Origin: Palsa-360 sp963710315
GTDB taxonomy: Bacteria; Acidobacteriota; Terriglobia; Acidiferrales; UBA7541
Assembly (NCBI GenBank): GCA_963710315.1
Contig: CAVPZW010000009.1
Location: 1 to 64,000 of the forward strand
Direction of reading: 5' to 3'
Length of the DNA: 64,000 bases
Shown here: in pieces, positions 35,039-43,740 of the stretch
Position numbering within the stretch: the first letter of the stretch is position 1
Layout of the letters: the number at the start of each line of letters is the position of its first letter
The notes under the pieces: generated by a model
What the model saw: the letters and a program-made list of their open reading frames with translations, nothing else
Told to the model about the DNA's origin: nothing
Databases searched by the model: none
Translations under genes and position numbers: made by a program

Positions 35039-36856
35039 TCAAGCGCCACTTTTCTTTTTTTCGAGTTCGCCCCACCGTTCGTACAGGCGATCCAGAATGT
35101 TTTGCGCCTCATCCATTTCGATGCAGGCGGCCTTCAGGCGCGGCGGATCTCCGGTAACCGCGGGATCCTCAAGCGCCACGCGCTTGGCCTCAAGATTCCT
35201 GTCCGCCTCGGCGATGCGCTCCTCGATGGTTTCCAGCTCGCGAACTTCGTGATAGGAAAGCTTCTTCTTCGATTTGGAGGATTGCGCCTCTCCGCCCGCG
35301 GACGCGCGCTTGGTCCCGGTCGATAAGTTGGTGGTTCCCTTCTGTTGCGCGCGCTGCCAGTCATCCCATTGAGAGTAATCGGCAAAACGCTCCGCTCCCC
35401 CCAGTCCGTCAAGGCCCAGAACGATGGTCGAAACGCGATCGAGCATGTAGCGATCGTGCGTGACCAGCACCAGCGCGCCGCGATACTCGAGTAGGCTTTC
35501 TTCCAAGATTTCCAGCGTGGGAATGTCCAGGTCGTTGGTGGGCTCGTCGAGCAGCAGGACGTCCGCGGCTTGCAGCATCAGCTGCGCGATCAACACGCGC
35601 GCACGCTCTCCGCCGGAGAGCTTTCCCACCGGCTGGCTCAGATGCTCTGGATCGAAGAGAAATTTTGCGGCCCACGCCGCAACGTGAATCACGCGGTCCT
35701 GAAAAATTACGGAATCGCTGTCCGGGGCCAACGCGCGGCGCAGGCTGATGTCCGGATCCAGCTCGCGATTCTGGTCGAAATAAACGATGCGAAGCGCATC
35801 GGCCCTGCGAATTTCTCCGCGCGTTGGCGTGATGTCACCTCGCAACAGCCGCAGTAGCGTGGTCTTGCCGCTTCCGTTGGGGCCTACCAGCCCTACTCGC
35901 ATTCCCGAAGTAATAGCGAAGTTGATCCCGGCAAATAGAGTGCGCCCGCCAATTTCGTAGGTTAAATCTTCCAGAGCAATGAGGCGCTTGGTTTTACGGT
36001 CCGTCGCGGAGAAATCGATCTTGGCGGAGATTGTGCGCGTCCTGGAATTGAGGTCGGACAGTTCGCCGATCAATTCGTGTGCGGTATCGATTCGCGCTTT
36101 CGATTTGGTCGTTCTGGCCTTGGGGCCGCGGCGCAGCCACTCGATTTCCGTGTGTACCAAATTTTCCAGCGCTTCCTGGCGCTTGCGCTGCGCGTGCAGA
36201 TACTCCTCTTTCGCTTCCAGAAAGGTGCTGTAGTTTCCGTTGACGCGCAGATACCCATTCTCATAGGAGCGGGCCAGTTCGACCACCGCGGTGGCCACGT
36301 TTTCGAGAAAGTAGCGGTCGTGGCTGACCAGCACGCACGCGAATGTAGCGTTCTGCAAAAGCGCTTCCAGCCACTGGATTCCGGCAAGGTCCAGATGGTT
36401 GGTAGGCTCGTCGAGCAGCAAAACGTCCGGGGCCTGCACCAGCCCTTCGACAATCGCCAGCCGTTTGCGCCAGCCGCCGGATAACGATGCCGTCAGCGCG
36501 TCCATGTCCGTAAACCCGGCGCGGCCCAGTGGCTCGGCGATGCGTGCGGCGCGCTCCTTCTCCGGCACTTCCGCGCGATCCAGTGCGTCGGTGATCACGG
36601 AGCGAATCGTGGCGCCTTCCGGGAATTCCGAATTCTGCTCGACCAGGCACAGGCGCATGCGTTTGCGGATGGCCACGTCGCCGGTATCCGGCCGCACACG
36701 GCCATGCAAAATGGCAAGCAATGTGGATTTGCCCGAACCGTTCGGTCCAATCAGGCCAATCCGTTCACCCTCGGAAACCGTGAACGAAATATCCTGAAAC
36801 AGGGGTTCGGCGCCGTATCTCTTGGAAAGTCCTTGTGCAGCGATGATCGGAGGCAA
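35039..36856 (-). CDS. uup: ABC-F ATPase, Uup type
   Basis: A soluble protein of ~605 residues with two ABC domains and no membrane segment. First domain: Walker A LIGPNGSGKSTLLAIL, signature SLSGGWRKRLAI, Walker B VLLLDEPTNHLD. Second: LVGPNGSGKTTLLRLL, KLSGGERARVLIA, VLLLDEPTNDLD. The linker and the C-terminal coiled coil (IEERIAEADRNLEAKRVALE) fit Uup, which acts on ribosomes or DNA rather than in transport. The frame opens at 36976 inside a dispersed repeat; TTG 36856, with GGGAGA upstream, gives a better N-terminus (LPPIIAAQGLSKRYG). Confidence 0.92.
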   Translation of the reverse strand: MPPIIAAQGLSKRYGAEPLFQDISFTVSEGERIGLIGPNGSGKSTLLAILHGRVRPDTGDVAIRKRMRLCLVEQNSEFPEGATIRSVITDALDRAEVPEKERAARIAEPLGRAGFTDMDALTASLSGGWRKRLAIVEGLVQAPDVLLLDEPTNHLDLAGIQWLEALLQNATFACVLVSHDRYFLENVATAVVELARSYENGYLRVNGNYSTFLEAKEEYLHAQRKRQEALENLVHTEIEWLRRGPKARTTKSKARIDTAHELIGELSDLNSRTRTISAKIDFSATDRKTKRLIALEDLTYEIGGRTLFAGINFAITSGMRVGLVGPNGSGKTTLLRLLRGDITPTRGEIRRADALRIVYFDQNRELDPDISLRRALAPDSDSVIFQDRVIHVAAWAAKFLFDPEHLSQPVGKLSGGERARVLIAQLMLQAADVLLLDEPTNDLDIPTLEILEESLLEYRGALVLVTHDRYMLDRVSTIVLGLDGLGGAERFADYSQWDDWQRAQQKGTTNLSTGTKRASAGGEAQSSKSKKKLSYHEVRELETIEERIAEADRNLEAKRVALEDPAVTGDPPRLKAACIEMDEAQNILDRLYERWGELEKKKSGA

Positions 36857-36930
36857 ATGACTAAGTTTTCTCCCACAAGCAGTGTAGCGTGAAGACGAGG
36901 CAGGCGCAAAACAAGCGGCGCGGGCAGTAC

Positions 36931-37003
36931 GTGGCGCGGGCTTCAGCCTGCGGGGGTTAGTCCTTGCTAGGATCAAAACCCGCAGGCTGAAGCCCGCGCT
37001 ACT
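36931..37003. repeat. REP-like inverted repeat, family A copy 2
   Basis: Arms GGCGCGGGCTTCAGCCTGCG and CGCAGGCTGAAGCCCGCGCT with an inner GTCCTTGCTAGGAT element. It lies between uup and a possible 47-residue membrane protein, whose stop codon is supplied by the repeat's end. Confidence 0.88.
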
Positions 37004-37145
37004 AAAACCAGCCGCTGCGATAGGCCACCCACCAACTCAGACACAAGAGAGGGAGCGTCGCGCCCAGCGCCCACCAAAACGGCAAGGCCAGATCGGCCAC
37101 AATGCCCAGCCCGCTGAACAGGGTCCAGAAGATCTTTCGCTGCAT
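37002..37145 (-). CDS. Possible 47-residue membrane protein
   Basis: Translation from ATG 37145 gives MQRKIFWTLFSGLGIVADLA, LPFWWALGATLPLLCLSWWV and AYRSGWF: two hydrophobic segments with a Trp-rich middle. A TATAAT motif lies ~10 bases upstream but no good ribosome-binding site is visible, so translation might be leaderless. The stop falls at the edge of the adjacent repeat. No family is recognised. The even hydrophobic pattern is the main reason to list it. Confidence 0.4.
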   Translation of the reverse strand: MQRKIFWTLFSGLGIVADLALPFWWALGATLPLLCLSWWVAYRSGWF

Positions 37146-37244
37146 TTGTTTATTATAAACTGAATGGGGACATTAAGAACGGCACGGCGCAGGGTAAGCA
37201 ACAGCAGCATAGGCCTTGTGGAACAGCACGAAATCAGCGTCACG

Positions 37245-37685
37245 CTATTTCTGCTGAATTGTCTCCAAGAACTTGACCAAGTTTTGCAAACGCACGTTGC
37301 CCAGGTCCTGGTCATCTTCAATCTGATGGAAGATGGGGCCCCAGATGGGCATTTCACGGGAGCCGTGGGCAGACAATGCCGGATCGTCTCCGGAGATGAA
37401 CTTTTGCACTCGCTCCACGGGAAATCTTCCGCCATTTTTCTTGGCCAGCACGGTCAGGTCGGCAGGCTTGGTCTTCAAGGACGATGCGGCCGGACCGTCT
37501 CCCTTGCCCTGGGAACCGTGGCAGGCCGCGCAGTGCGCATGAAAGAGGTCTGGCCCTCGCACTGAAAAAATTAGATCTTCATATGGCTTCTGCGGTGCCG
37601 GCTTTGTCTGCGGTGAGGCAGCGCCCGGAAGGAGCAAGAACACTCCCAAAGCTAGACTTGCCCGAATGCGCAAAACCGGACGCAT
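37245..37685 (-). CDS. Secreted c-type cytochrome
   Basis: A mono-haem cytochrome of ~146 residues. The start ATG 37685 is preferred (GGAGGG upstream); the frame itself opens at 37727. A signal peptide (ASLALGVFLLLPGAASPQ) is followed by the haem site CAACH (C52-C55-H56, then GSQGKGDGPAA) and the distal methionine in SREMPIWGPIF. This arrangement is common in small class I cytochromes of acidobacterial respiratory or secreted-enzyme clusters. The partner is unknown; the neighbours on the same strand are secreted proteins. Confidence 0.87.
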   Translation of the reverse strand: MRPVLRIRASLALGVFLLLPGAASPQTKPAPQKPYEDLIFSVRGPDLFHAHCAACHGSQGKGDGPAASSLKTKPADLTVLAKKNGGRFPVERVQKFISGDDPALSAHGSREMPIWGPIFHQIEDDQDLGNVRLQNLVKFLETIQQK

Positions 37686-37736
37686 GCTCACATTCCCTCC
37701 TGCAAACCAAATCGAAAGCATATTCAAAAGCGCCGA

Positions 37737-37813
37737 GCGCCGAAGCTTAGTCGCACAATTCTCCCCACAACTCTACATCAAATCGCACAAAACAATTCAA
37801 GAAGCTTCGGCGC
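37737..37813. repeat. Spaced 12-bp inverted repeat
   Basis: GCGCCGAAGCTT (37737-37748) and AAGCTTCGGCGC (37802-37813) are perfect complements 53 bases apart. They lie between a tiny ORF and the cytochrome gene on the same strand and could form a long-loop stem in the transcript. The remaining bases to 38129 outside the tiny ORF show nothing recognisable. Confidence 0.5.
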
Positions 37814-37820
37814 CCCCATC

Positions 37821-37913
37821 TTAGTGCCGAAAGTGGTGTGGCCCTCCCAAATGCATGAAGAAAAACAGGCACAACATGAGTAACGCCATGAAAAGATAAT
37901 CTTGTCTGACCAT
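37821..37913 (-). CDS. Possible 30-residue single-pass membrane peptide
   Basis: ATG 37913 is preceded by an ideal ribosome-binding site (AAGGAGGGCGTC). The peptide reads MVRQDYLFMALLMLCLFFFM then HLGGPHHFRH: a short charged start, one hydrophobic helix and a His-rich tail. It is upstream of the cytochrome gene on the same strand. The combination of perfect Shine-Dalgarno and clean topology argues for a real small protein. No family is recognised; the His-rich tail might bind metal, which is speculation. Confidence 0.55.
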   Translation of the reverse strand: MVRQDYLFMALLMLCLFFFMHLGGPHHFRH

Positions 37914-38129
37914 GACGCCCTCCTTTTGCTTATCCTTAACTTCCAAATTTAGCTTGCCACTTTGCGCCATGCAGCGATGTGATCAAGGGAACCCTTGCTC
38001 GTGATCCGGATCACAAAAAAACGCCGCGGGGGAGGCTGGCTTGCGATCCGATTTCAAAAGCACGGACATCCTTCACGCATATCCAGAACCGAATCTTGGT
38101 CAATTCACTTCAGCTTACTTCAGCAAAAT

Positions 38130-38948
38130 CTACTTGCCAGGCGGCGTTTGCGTCTTGTCCACAACCTTTTCCTGAAACTCCTTCATCTCGGAATAGGCGC
38201 ACAGCGTTTCTCCCATGGGCCCTGGAGATAGATTGTAATATTTTGTGGCCGAAAAGGTTTTCGTGTAGGCCTTGGGATCGTCGATGGTGACGGAAAGCTC
38301 CAGCCTGTCGCGATCCAGCCGGCGGAATCGTTCGATGACGTGAAGCGCGTCGCTGTGCGGATGCCCCGATTGATCCAGCCAGGTCTTGTCGCTCAAGCCG
38401 ACGGTATCGACCACAAACGTGTCGCCCTCATATTTTCCGACGGCGTCGCCCATCCATGTAATGTCCGGGTCCTTTGGATGTTCGCTGTTCATGGCCACGG
38501 CTCGCCAGACCTTGGTGTATTCGTACAAAATGTAGACAACCGTGGGCGTCTGAATAAACTTGATTGTCCAAGGATACATGTAGATGCGGGGAATGCCCGG
38601 CGGATCGCAGAACCTCTGCACTGGATCGTTGGTATTGCCAAACGTTTGCCGCGCGCCAAACGGCGGCCTGGCTTCGTTGAATTTTGCGGCGGCCCAGGGC
38701 GTCATGGGCGCTTGCTCGGGATGCAGAGCGTAAGGGTCCGAGGAGTCCCAGGTGTTTAGCCTGACGGCCTCGGGGCCTCTGAAATCCGGGTCCCACAGGC
38801 CGGACAAGTCCGGGATGCCGCCGGACATCAGTCCCGGCTTTTTGTCCTTTGCGCCGCCCGAAGCAGGGACGGATTGCGCCGGCAAGACGGAAGAAAACGC
38901 CAGCGCCGCAAGCAAGGCAACCATCACAACCGCCACGCGAATTCGCAT
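38130..38948 (-). CDS. Secreted protein of an acidobacterial-type hypothetical family
   Basis: A 272-residue protein with a clear signal peptide (VVMVALLAALAFSSVLPAQS). The mature part opens with IPDLSGLWDPDF and contains PVQRFCDPPGIPRIYMYPWT, YEYTKVWRAVAMNSEHPKDP, MGDAVGKYEGDTFVVDTVGL and HSDALHVIERFRRLDRDRLE. I recognise this layout as a repeated acidobacterial hypothetical family with no assigned function. It is on the same strand as a DUF6152-like secreted protein and a c-type cytochrome, a neighbourhood that may be functional. No catalytic motif is evident. Confidence 0.8.
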   Translation of the reverse strand: MRIRVAVVMVALLAALAFSSVLPAQSVPASGGAKDKKPGLMSGGIPDLSGLWDPDFRGPEAVRLNTWDSSDPYALHPEQAPMTPWAAAKFNEARPPFGARQTFGNTNDPVQRFCDPPGIPRIYMYPWTIKFIQTPTVVYILYEYTKVWRAVAMNSEHPKDPDITWMGDAVGKYEGDTFVVDTVGLSDKTWLDQSGHPHSDALHVIERFRRLDRDRLELSVTIDDPKAYTKTFSATKYYNLSPGPMGETLCAYSEMKEFQEKVVDKTQTPPGK

Positions 38949-39024
38949 CTTCGGATTCCTCCACCGATCAGGGTCCTCGGCATACTCCGCGACCCAACGA
39001 ATCAGGCCAACTCATCGGGCCAAC

Positions 39025-39423
39025 TCAGTCAGCTCGGCCAGGTAGCGCCTGCCCGTTGACAACGACTTTCAAAATGAATGTGATGGTGCTGCTGAGTCCC
39101 ACGGGCGCGCCATTTCGCGAAGGATGCGTGTCGATCGCAATCTCATCTCCGGCCTTCATGGCGTTCTTGGTCCATCCGGCGCGCACCATATGAATCGGGG
39201 CGGCAAACTCAATGGTCCAATGCTGCATTTCCCCGCCATCGTTTTTGGCGTCCAGGTAAACGACAACGTGCGGATTGCTCCAATCGAATTTGGTTACGGT
39301 TCCATGCAGAGTGACCGTCTTGGTCAAGTCGTATCCAGCCACACCGTGGTGCGCCATCGCTGCGCCGGAAAACAGCGCGAGGCCCGCAATTGCGGCCAGA
39401 ACCGCCAGCAGCTTCCTCTTCAT
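39025..39423 (-). CDS. DUF6152-like exported protein
   Basis: About 132 residues from ATG 39423, which has a GGGAGG site; the frame opens at 39468. The signal peptide LLAVLAAIAGLALFSGAAMA is followed directly by HHGVAGYDLTKTVTLHGTV and TKFDWSNPHVVVYLDAKND, a pattern typical of DUF6152. The function of that family is unknown. It sits ~75 bases upstream of the 272-residue secreted protein and is probably co-transcribed with it. Confidence 0.82.
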   Translation of the reverse strand: MKRKLLAVLAAIAGLALFSGAAMAHHGVAGYDLTKTVTLHGTVTKFDWSNPHVVVYLDAKNDGGEMQHWTIEFAAPIHMVRAGWTKNAMKAGDEIAIDTHPSRNGAPVGLSSTITFILKVVVNGQALPGRAD

Positions 39424-39581
39424 GAAGCACCTCCCACGAAATGCGCAATGAATTGATTGAATGGCCATTTGGAAATCGAGCGATGGGCGCCATCATAGCA
39501 GGACCGGACGGATTTAGAAAACATTGGGCTAGCTTGGTGGATTGGGTCAGAAAAGCCAGTTTTCCGTGGATCGAGGCCTTG

Positions 39582-39658
39582 AGTAACACAGGCACTCCTG
39601 CCTGTGCGCTTTTGTTAAGTCCGGCAAAATCCGCACAGGCAAGAGTGCCTGTGCTACT
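39582..39658. repeat. REP-like inverted repeat, family A variant
   Basis: Arms AGTAACACAGGCACTCCTGC and complementary CAAGAGTGCCTGTGCTACT bracket a short centre. The outer GTA...TAC design is that of family A, but the arm core reads CACTC/GAGTG in place of CTTCAG/CTGAAG. It lies between the DUF6152-like and PilZ genes. Confidence 0.75.
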
Positions 39659-39688
39659 GGAATCTGCCCAACAATTCGATCGCGATGC

Positions 39689-40498
39689 TTACCTGCGAGC
39701 CGTCCTGGAAGAGTCCGGCATGGAATTCGAAGGCTGCACGATTCTTCGTGGTCCTGGCAGCGAATGCGATCCTTGCAACGCTTTTTCACCCCAATCGAAA
39801 AGCGATTCGCCGGCCAAGCTCGATGAAACCAATGCAAAAATTCCTATGGAAAGCAGCAACTCCAAGGCAACGACCAGCCCGACTGCTGCAATGGGGCGCT
39901 TTCGGACGGAGGATAGCACATCGGCAACAGCATCGATGGCGGTACTGCCAACGGGTGGCGGGCTGTAGGTCAACTCCAGCGGAAACATGGAAAGCTCATA
40001 AAATGGCGCGCTGTAGATGGGAGGTTCCACATTGTATAGAACACGTTTGGGCGGCTGCAAAGAAACTAAATCGATTTCCCCGCTGGGCTCTACTATCACT
40101 GCGGCCACAGGCTCGGCAACCTGGACATGATCGATCCGGGCTTTTGCTTTCCCCCGATCGGTCGCCGCTCCCCTGGACTTCGCCTCTGCCGCCGATTGGC
40201 TGGCCCAAACGCGAATCTGTTCGCGAACCTCTTCCGGCAATTCAGTGAATCGCAAACCGCCTTTTTTCCCCGATTCATCCAGCCAGGCCAATTCGCCGAC
40301 AGCTCTGATCCTTGTGGCTGAATCGATGGAGAACCGCACAGGAATCGGCCCATCCACCTTCACCGGAGCGATGGCCTCAAAGCCCAACCCTCCCGCGGAG
40401 ACGTCGGTTACGGTTCCGCCATTGCCAAACGGCAAGCTCAGGTAAGAGAGATATTTTGGCCTTTTTCGTACATCGAGACGGCTCTTGATTGTCTGCAT
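39689..40498 (-). CDS. PilZ-domain protein with a C-terminal membrane helix
   Basis: About 269 residues from ATG 40498 (the frame opens at 40600). Residues ~10-100 form a PilZ-like domain: RKRPKYLSYLSLPFGNGGTV, TDVSAGGLGFEAIAPVKVDG, then FSIDSATRIRAVGELAWLDE and GGLRFTELPEEVREQIRVW. PilZ domains bind cyclic di-GMP; the usual N-terminal RxxxR motif is not well formed here. Near the C-terminus is one hydrophobic helix (VGLVVALELLLSIGIFALVS). The role is unknown; cyclic di-GMP sensing is inferred from the fold only. Confidence 0.75.
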   Translation of the reverse strand: MQTIKSRLDVRKRPKYLSYLSLPFGNGGTVTDVSAGGLGFEAIAPVKVDGPIPVRFSIDSATRIRAVGELAWLDESGKKGGLRFTELPEEVREQIRVWASQSAAEAKSRGAATDRGKAKARIDHVQVAEPVAAVIVEPSGEIDLVSLQPPKRVLYNVEPPIYSAPFYELSMFPLELTYSPPPVGSTAIDAVADVLSSVRKRPIAAVGLVVALELLLSIGIFALVSSSLAGESLFDWGEKALQGSHSLPGPRRIVQPSNSMPDSSRTARR

Positions 40499-40683
40499 GA
40501 AAAAGTCGCTCCGGAATATAGGTATGCAGTTCGGGTAGCAGATGACTGGCGAACTCGCACAGTTCTGCCTTTGCTGTATGCAGCCACACAATGCAAACAT
40601 CGGCCCGTTGCTACAGGCAGGCCAGCAGAAACGACATTAAAAATTTCTAACGGTTTCAGAAAGGAGCAACGCGGAAGGTTTTA

Positions 40684-40777
40684 GTAGCACAGCCACTCTT
40701 GGCTGGGCGTTTTTTGCGATGTATGGCCTTATGAGCGAAAATTGAGAAAATCGCACAGCAAAAAGTGGCCGTGCTAC
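40684..40777. repeat. REP-like inverted repeat, degenerate family A variant
   Basis: Imperfect arms GTAGCACAGCCACTCTTGGC and GGCCGTGCTAC enclose a longer, unpaired centre. It lies between the PilZ gene and the phosphorylase. It is more decayed than the other copies. Confidence 0.55.
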
Positions 40778-40793
40778 TTTTTACGCACCCTCT

Positions 40794-43516
40794 TCAGCCC
40801 GCGGCGCGCATGTCGCTGGACGTGCCGCCCGCAGCCGGGATGTAACACTTCAGCGTGTAGTCCATCACCATGCGGTTGGCGTTGAATCGCCAGCCCAGCG
40901 TGCGGATGGTGCGCTTCATGCGCTTGATCCAGCCGCGCGGCAGGCCGTCGCGGTCGCGCTGATAAAAGAGCGGAATCACTTCTTCGCGCAGCACGCGATA
41001 CAGGTCTTCGCCGTCGCGCGTGTCGTGCACGTCCATGTTGGAGTGCGTGCGGCCGGTGCCGATGGCGAAACCGTTTAGGCCGTCGTAGGCCTCGGCCCAC
41101 CAGCCGTCGAGCACGGAAAGATTCAGGCCGCCGTTCAAGCACCACCTTTTGGCCGCTGGTGCCGGAGGCTTCCAGCGGCCGGCGCGGATTGTTCAGCCAC
41201 ACGTCGACGCCCTGCACCAGGTGGCGGCCGACGTTGATGTCGTAGTCCTCGACGAAGACGAACTTGTCGGCGAAGCTGCTGGTCGCGCATCAACTCCGCG
41301 ATCTGCTGCAACACGCGCTTGCCGGGCTCGTCGTGCGGATGCGCCTTGCCGGCGAACACGAACTGCACCGGGCGCTTGGGGTCGTTGACCATCGATGCCA
41401 GCATTTCGATGTCCGCCAGAATCAGATTGGCGCGCTTGTAGGTGGCGAAGCGGCGCGCAAATCCGATGGTCAGCGCATCGGGGCTGAGTACGCGGCCCAG
41501 GCTCTGCAGCGTCTTCGGCCGATTCGCCGCGGCGTTCGGCCTGTTCCACGGCGCGGCATGCGCACAAATTCCAGCAGCCGCGATCTTCAGGCTGAGGTGC
41601 GTTTCCCAAAGCTCGCCGTCGTCCACGTTCTCGATGCCTTCCCAAATGCGCGGCTCGCCGCTGTGTTCGTGCCAGCCGGTGCCAAGATGGCGGTCATAGA
41701 GGCGAAACATTTGCGGCGCAAGCCACGTGGGAACGTGCACGCCGTTGGTGATGTGGCCGATGGGCACGGCTTCTTCGGACCTGCCCGGATAGAGCCGAAG
41801 TCCACATGGCGCGCGAAACTTCTCCGTGCAGCGCCGAAACGGCATTGGCGCGCCGCGCACAGTTTCAAGCCCAGCACCGTCATGCAGAACGTCTCGTCGG
41901 ATCGTTGCCGGATTTTCGCGCCCCAGCGCCATCAGCCATTCGTGGGAAAGCCCCAGGGACTCGCGCAGCGGCCCCAGATGCTCTTCGATCAGCGCCGCGT
42001 CAAAGCGGTCGTGCCCGGCGGGCACCGGCGTGTGCGTGGTGAAAACCACTTCGCGGGAAACGCGCGGCACGGCCTGCTCGAAATCCAGCCCTTCCTCCTC
42101 CATGCGGCTGCGAATGGCTTCGAGCACGGCAAAACCGCTGTGCCCTTCATTCAAGTGCAGGACGCCGGGCGTGATGCCCATGGCTCTCAGCGCGCGGAAT
42201 CCGCCGACGCCCAGCAGCAGTTCCTGGCGGATGCGAACGCGGCCGTCGCCGCCGTAGAGCCGCGAGGTGAGTTCGCGATCTTCGGGCGCATTGCCTTCCA
42301 CATTGGAATCGAGCAGCAGCAGATCGCAGCGGCCCACTCTTGACCCGCCACACTTTGGCGCTGAATCGACGCCGCTTCGCGTCTCGATCTGCACCGTGAC
42401 CGGCTCGCCCTTGGCTCCGATGGCCGGCTCCATGGGCATCTGGCTGACGTCCGTTTGCAGATACTCTTCCTGCTGCCAGCCGCTCTCGTCCAGCCGCTGG
42501 CGGAAATAACCCTGCCCGTAAAACAAGCCGATGCCGACCAGGGGAATGCCCAGGTCGGAGGCGCTCTTGATGTGGTCTCCGGCAAGTATGCCCAGGCCAC
42601 CGGAATACACCGGGAGCGATTCGTGCAATCCGAATTCGGCGGAGAAATAGGCGACCGGGCGCGGCCGCAAGATGCCGGCGTGCCTCGCGCCCCAGGTGCG
42701 GTCCGCGTCGAGATATTCGCGTTTGCGGCGAAAGGCATAGTTGATGCGGCCGTGCAGGACAAGCTCCTGCGCGCGGCGCTCGACCGAGGCCAGTGGGAGT
42801 TCGGAAAGCAGCGCGATGGGATTGTGGTTGAGCTGCCGCCAGCGCTGCGGGTCCAGGTCGTGAAATAGGCTGGTGGAGTCGTTATCCCAGCTCCACCACA
42901 GGTTGCGCGCGAGGGACCAAAGCCGTTCCTGCAGGGGCGCCACGAAGCGATCCAGAGTGCGAGCCTCGCTCACCACCGGAGCAAGCTGCGCGGCCGCTTC
43001 GGACAGCATCTTGATTTCGTCGTCCGCAAAGGCGCGCGCGTCGAGCGTCTGCACCACGAGAACGCCCTGCAGGACTCCGCTGTCGATCAGAGGCACTCCC
43101 AGAAAAGATTGGTAGGACTCTTCGCCGGCCTCGCTGAAATATTTGAAGCGGGGATGGTTTCGGGCATGCTGCACGGCAACCGGTTGCACCTGCTCGGCAA
43201 CCATGCCCGCCAGTCCTTCGGTGAGTGCCATGCGCAGGGTGCCGACGCATTGCTGGCGCAGTCCGACGGTCGCCGCCAGGACCAGATTGGCCCGGTCCGG
43301 CTCCAGCAAGTAAGCGGAACAGACGTCCGTCTTGAAACGCTTGCCGATCAGGGCCACCACATTGGTCAGCGTCTCCGCGGGCTTGCCGCCCTCCGCCGCA
43401 AGATTGCCAATTTCTTCCAGCGTCAGGACGAAGCTCGAATGCCTGGTATTCGATGCTGCTGCTATGATCGGAAGCTCCTCTTCGTTCTCTTGCGTTCCCG
43501 CGCCAGGTTGCGCCAT
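40794..43516 (-). CDS. glgP: Alpha-glucan phosphorylase with N-terminal GAF domain (frameshifted)
   Basis: A GT35-type phosphorylase that releases glucose-1-phosphate from glycogen or maltodextrins, fused to a GAF domain (~30-190; SSFVLTLEEIGNLAAEGGKP, LGVPLIDSGVLQGVLVVQTL). Phosphorylase text: LARNLWWSWDNDSTSLFHDL, VAYFSAEFGLHESLPVYSGG, LHLNEGHSGFAVLEAIR, IGHITNGVHVPTWLAPQM, IGFARRFATYKRANLIL, QFVFAGKAHPHDEPGKR. One frame runs from 43516 to ~41140, but local out-of-frame stretches (AKVWRVK near 42350; ANAVSALHGEVSRAMWTSAL near 41800; LLEFVR near 41560) show compensating indels. Two more at ~41275 and ~41140 move the C-terminus (FVEDYDINVGRHL, VDVWLNNPRRPLEASGTSGQ, LSVLDGWWAEAYDG) to other frames. 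Confidence 0.88.
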
Positions 43517-43740
43517 TCAAGTCCCCTTAACTCCCGCAATCATTCCGTCCACAAATATTGAGCGTCTACTGTCGCTCCGGCATCAAGGAAAGTCCAATCG
43601 ACAAAATCTATCGGCGATATAGCAAACATTTGGAATTGGGATGGCTTGCCTGAAAGAGGCGACCCCGGGGCAAATGCGCCTCTGGAATGCAATAATTGTT
43701 CGTGGCGCTTGGATGTTCGAGCTTCCCGATCACATTAATC

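Noticed and set aside
37037..37435. 132-codon minus-strand frame between uup and the cytochrome
   Set aside because: It overlaps the cytochrome coding region in the wrong frame and shows no recognisable domain.
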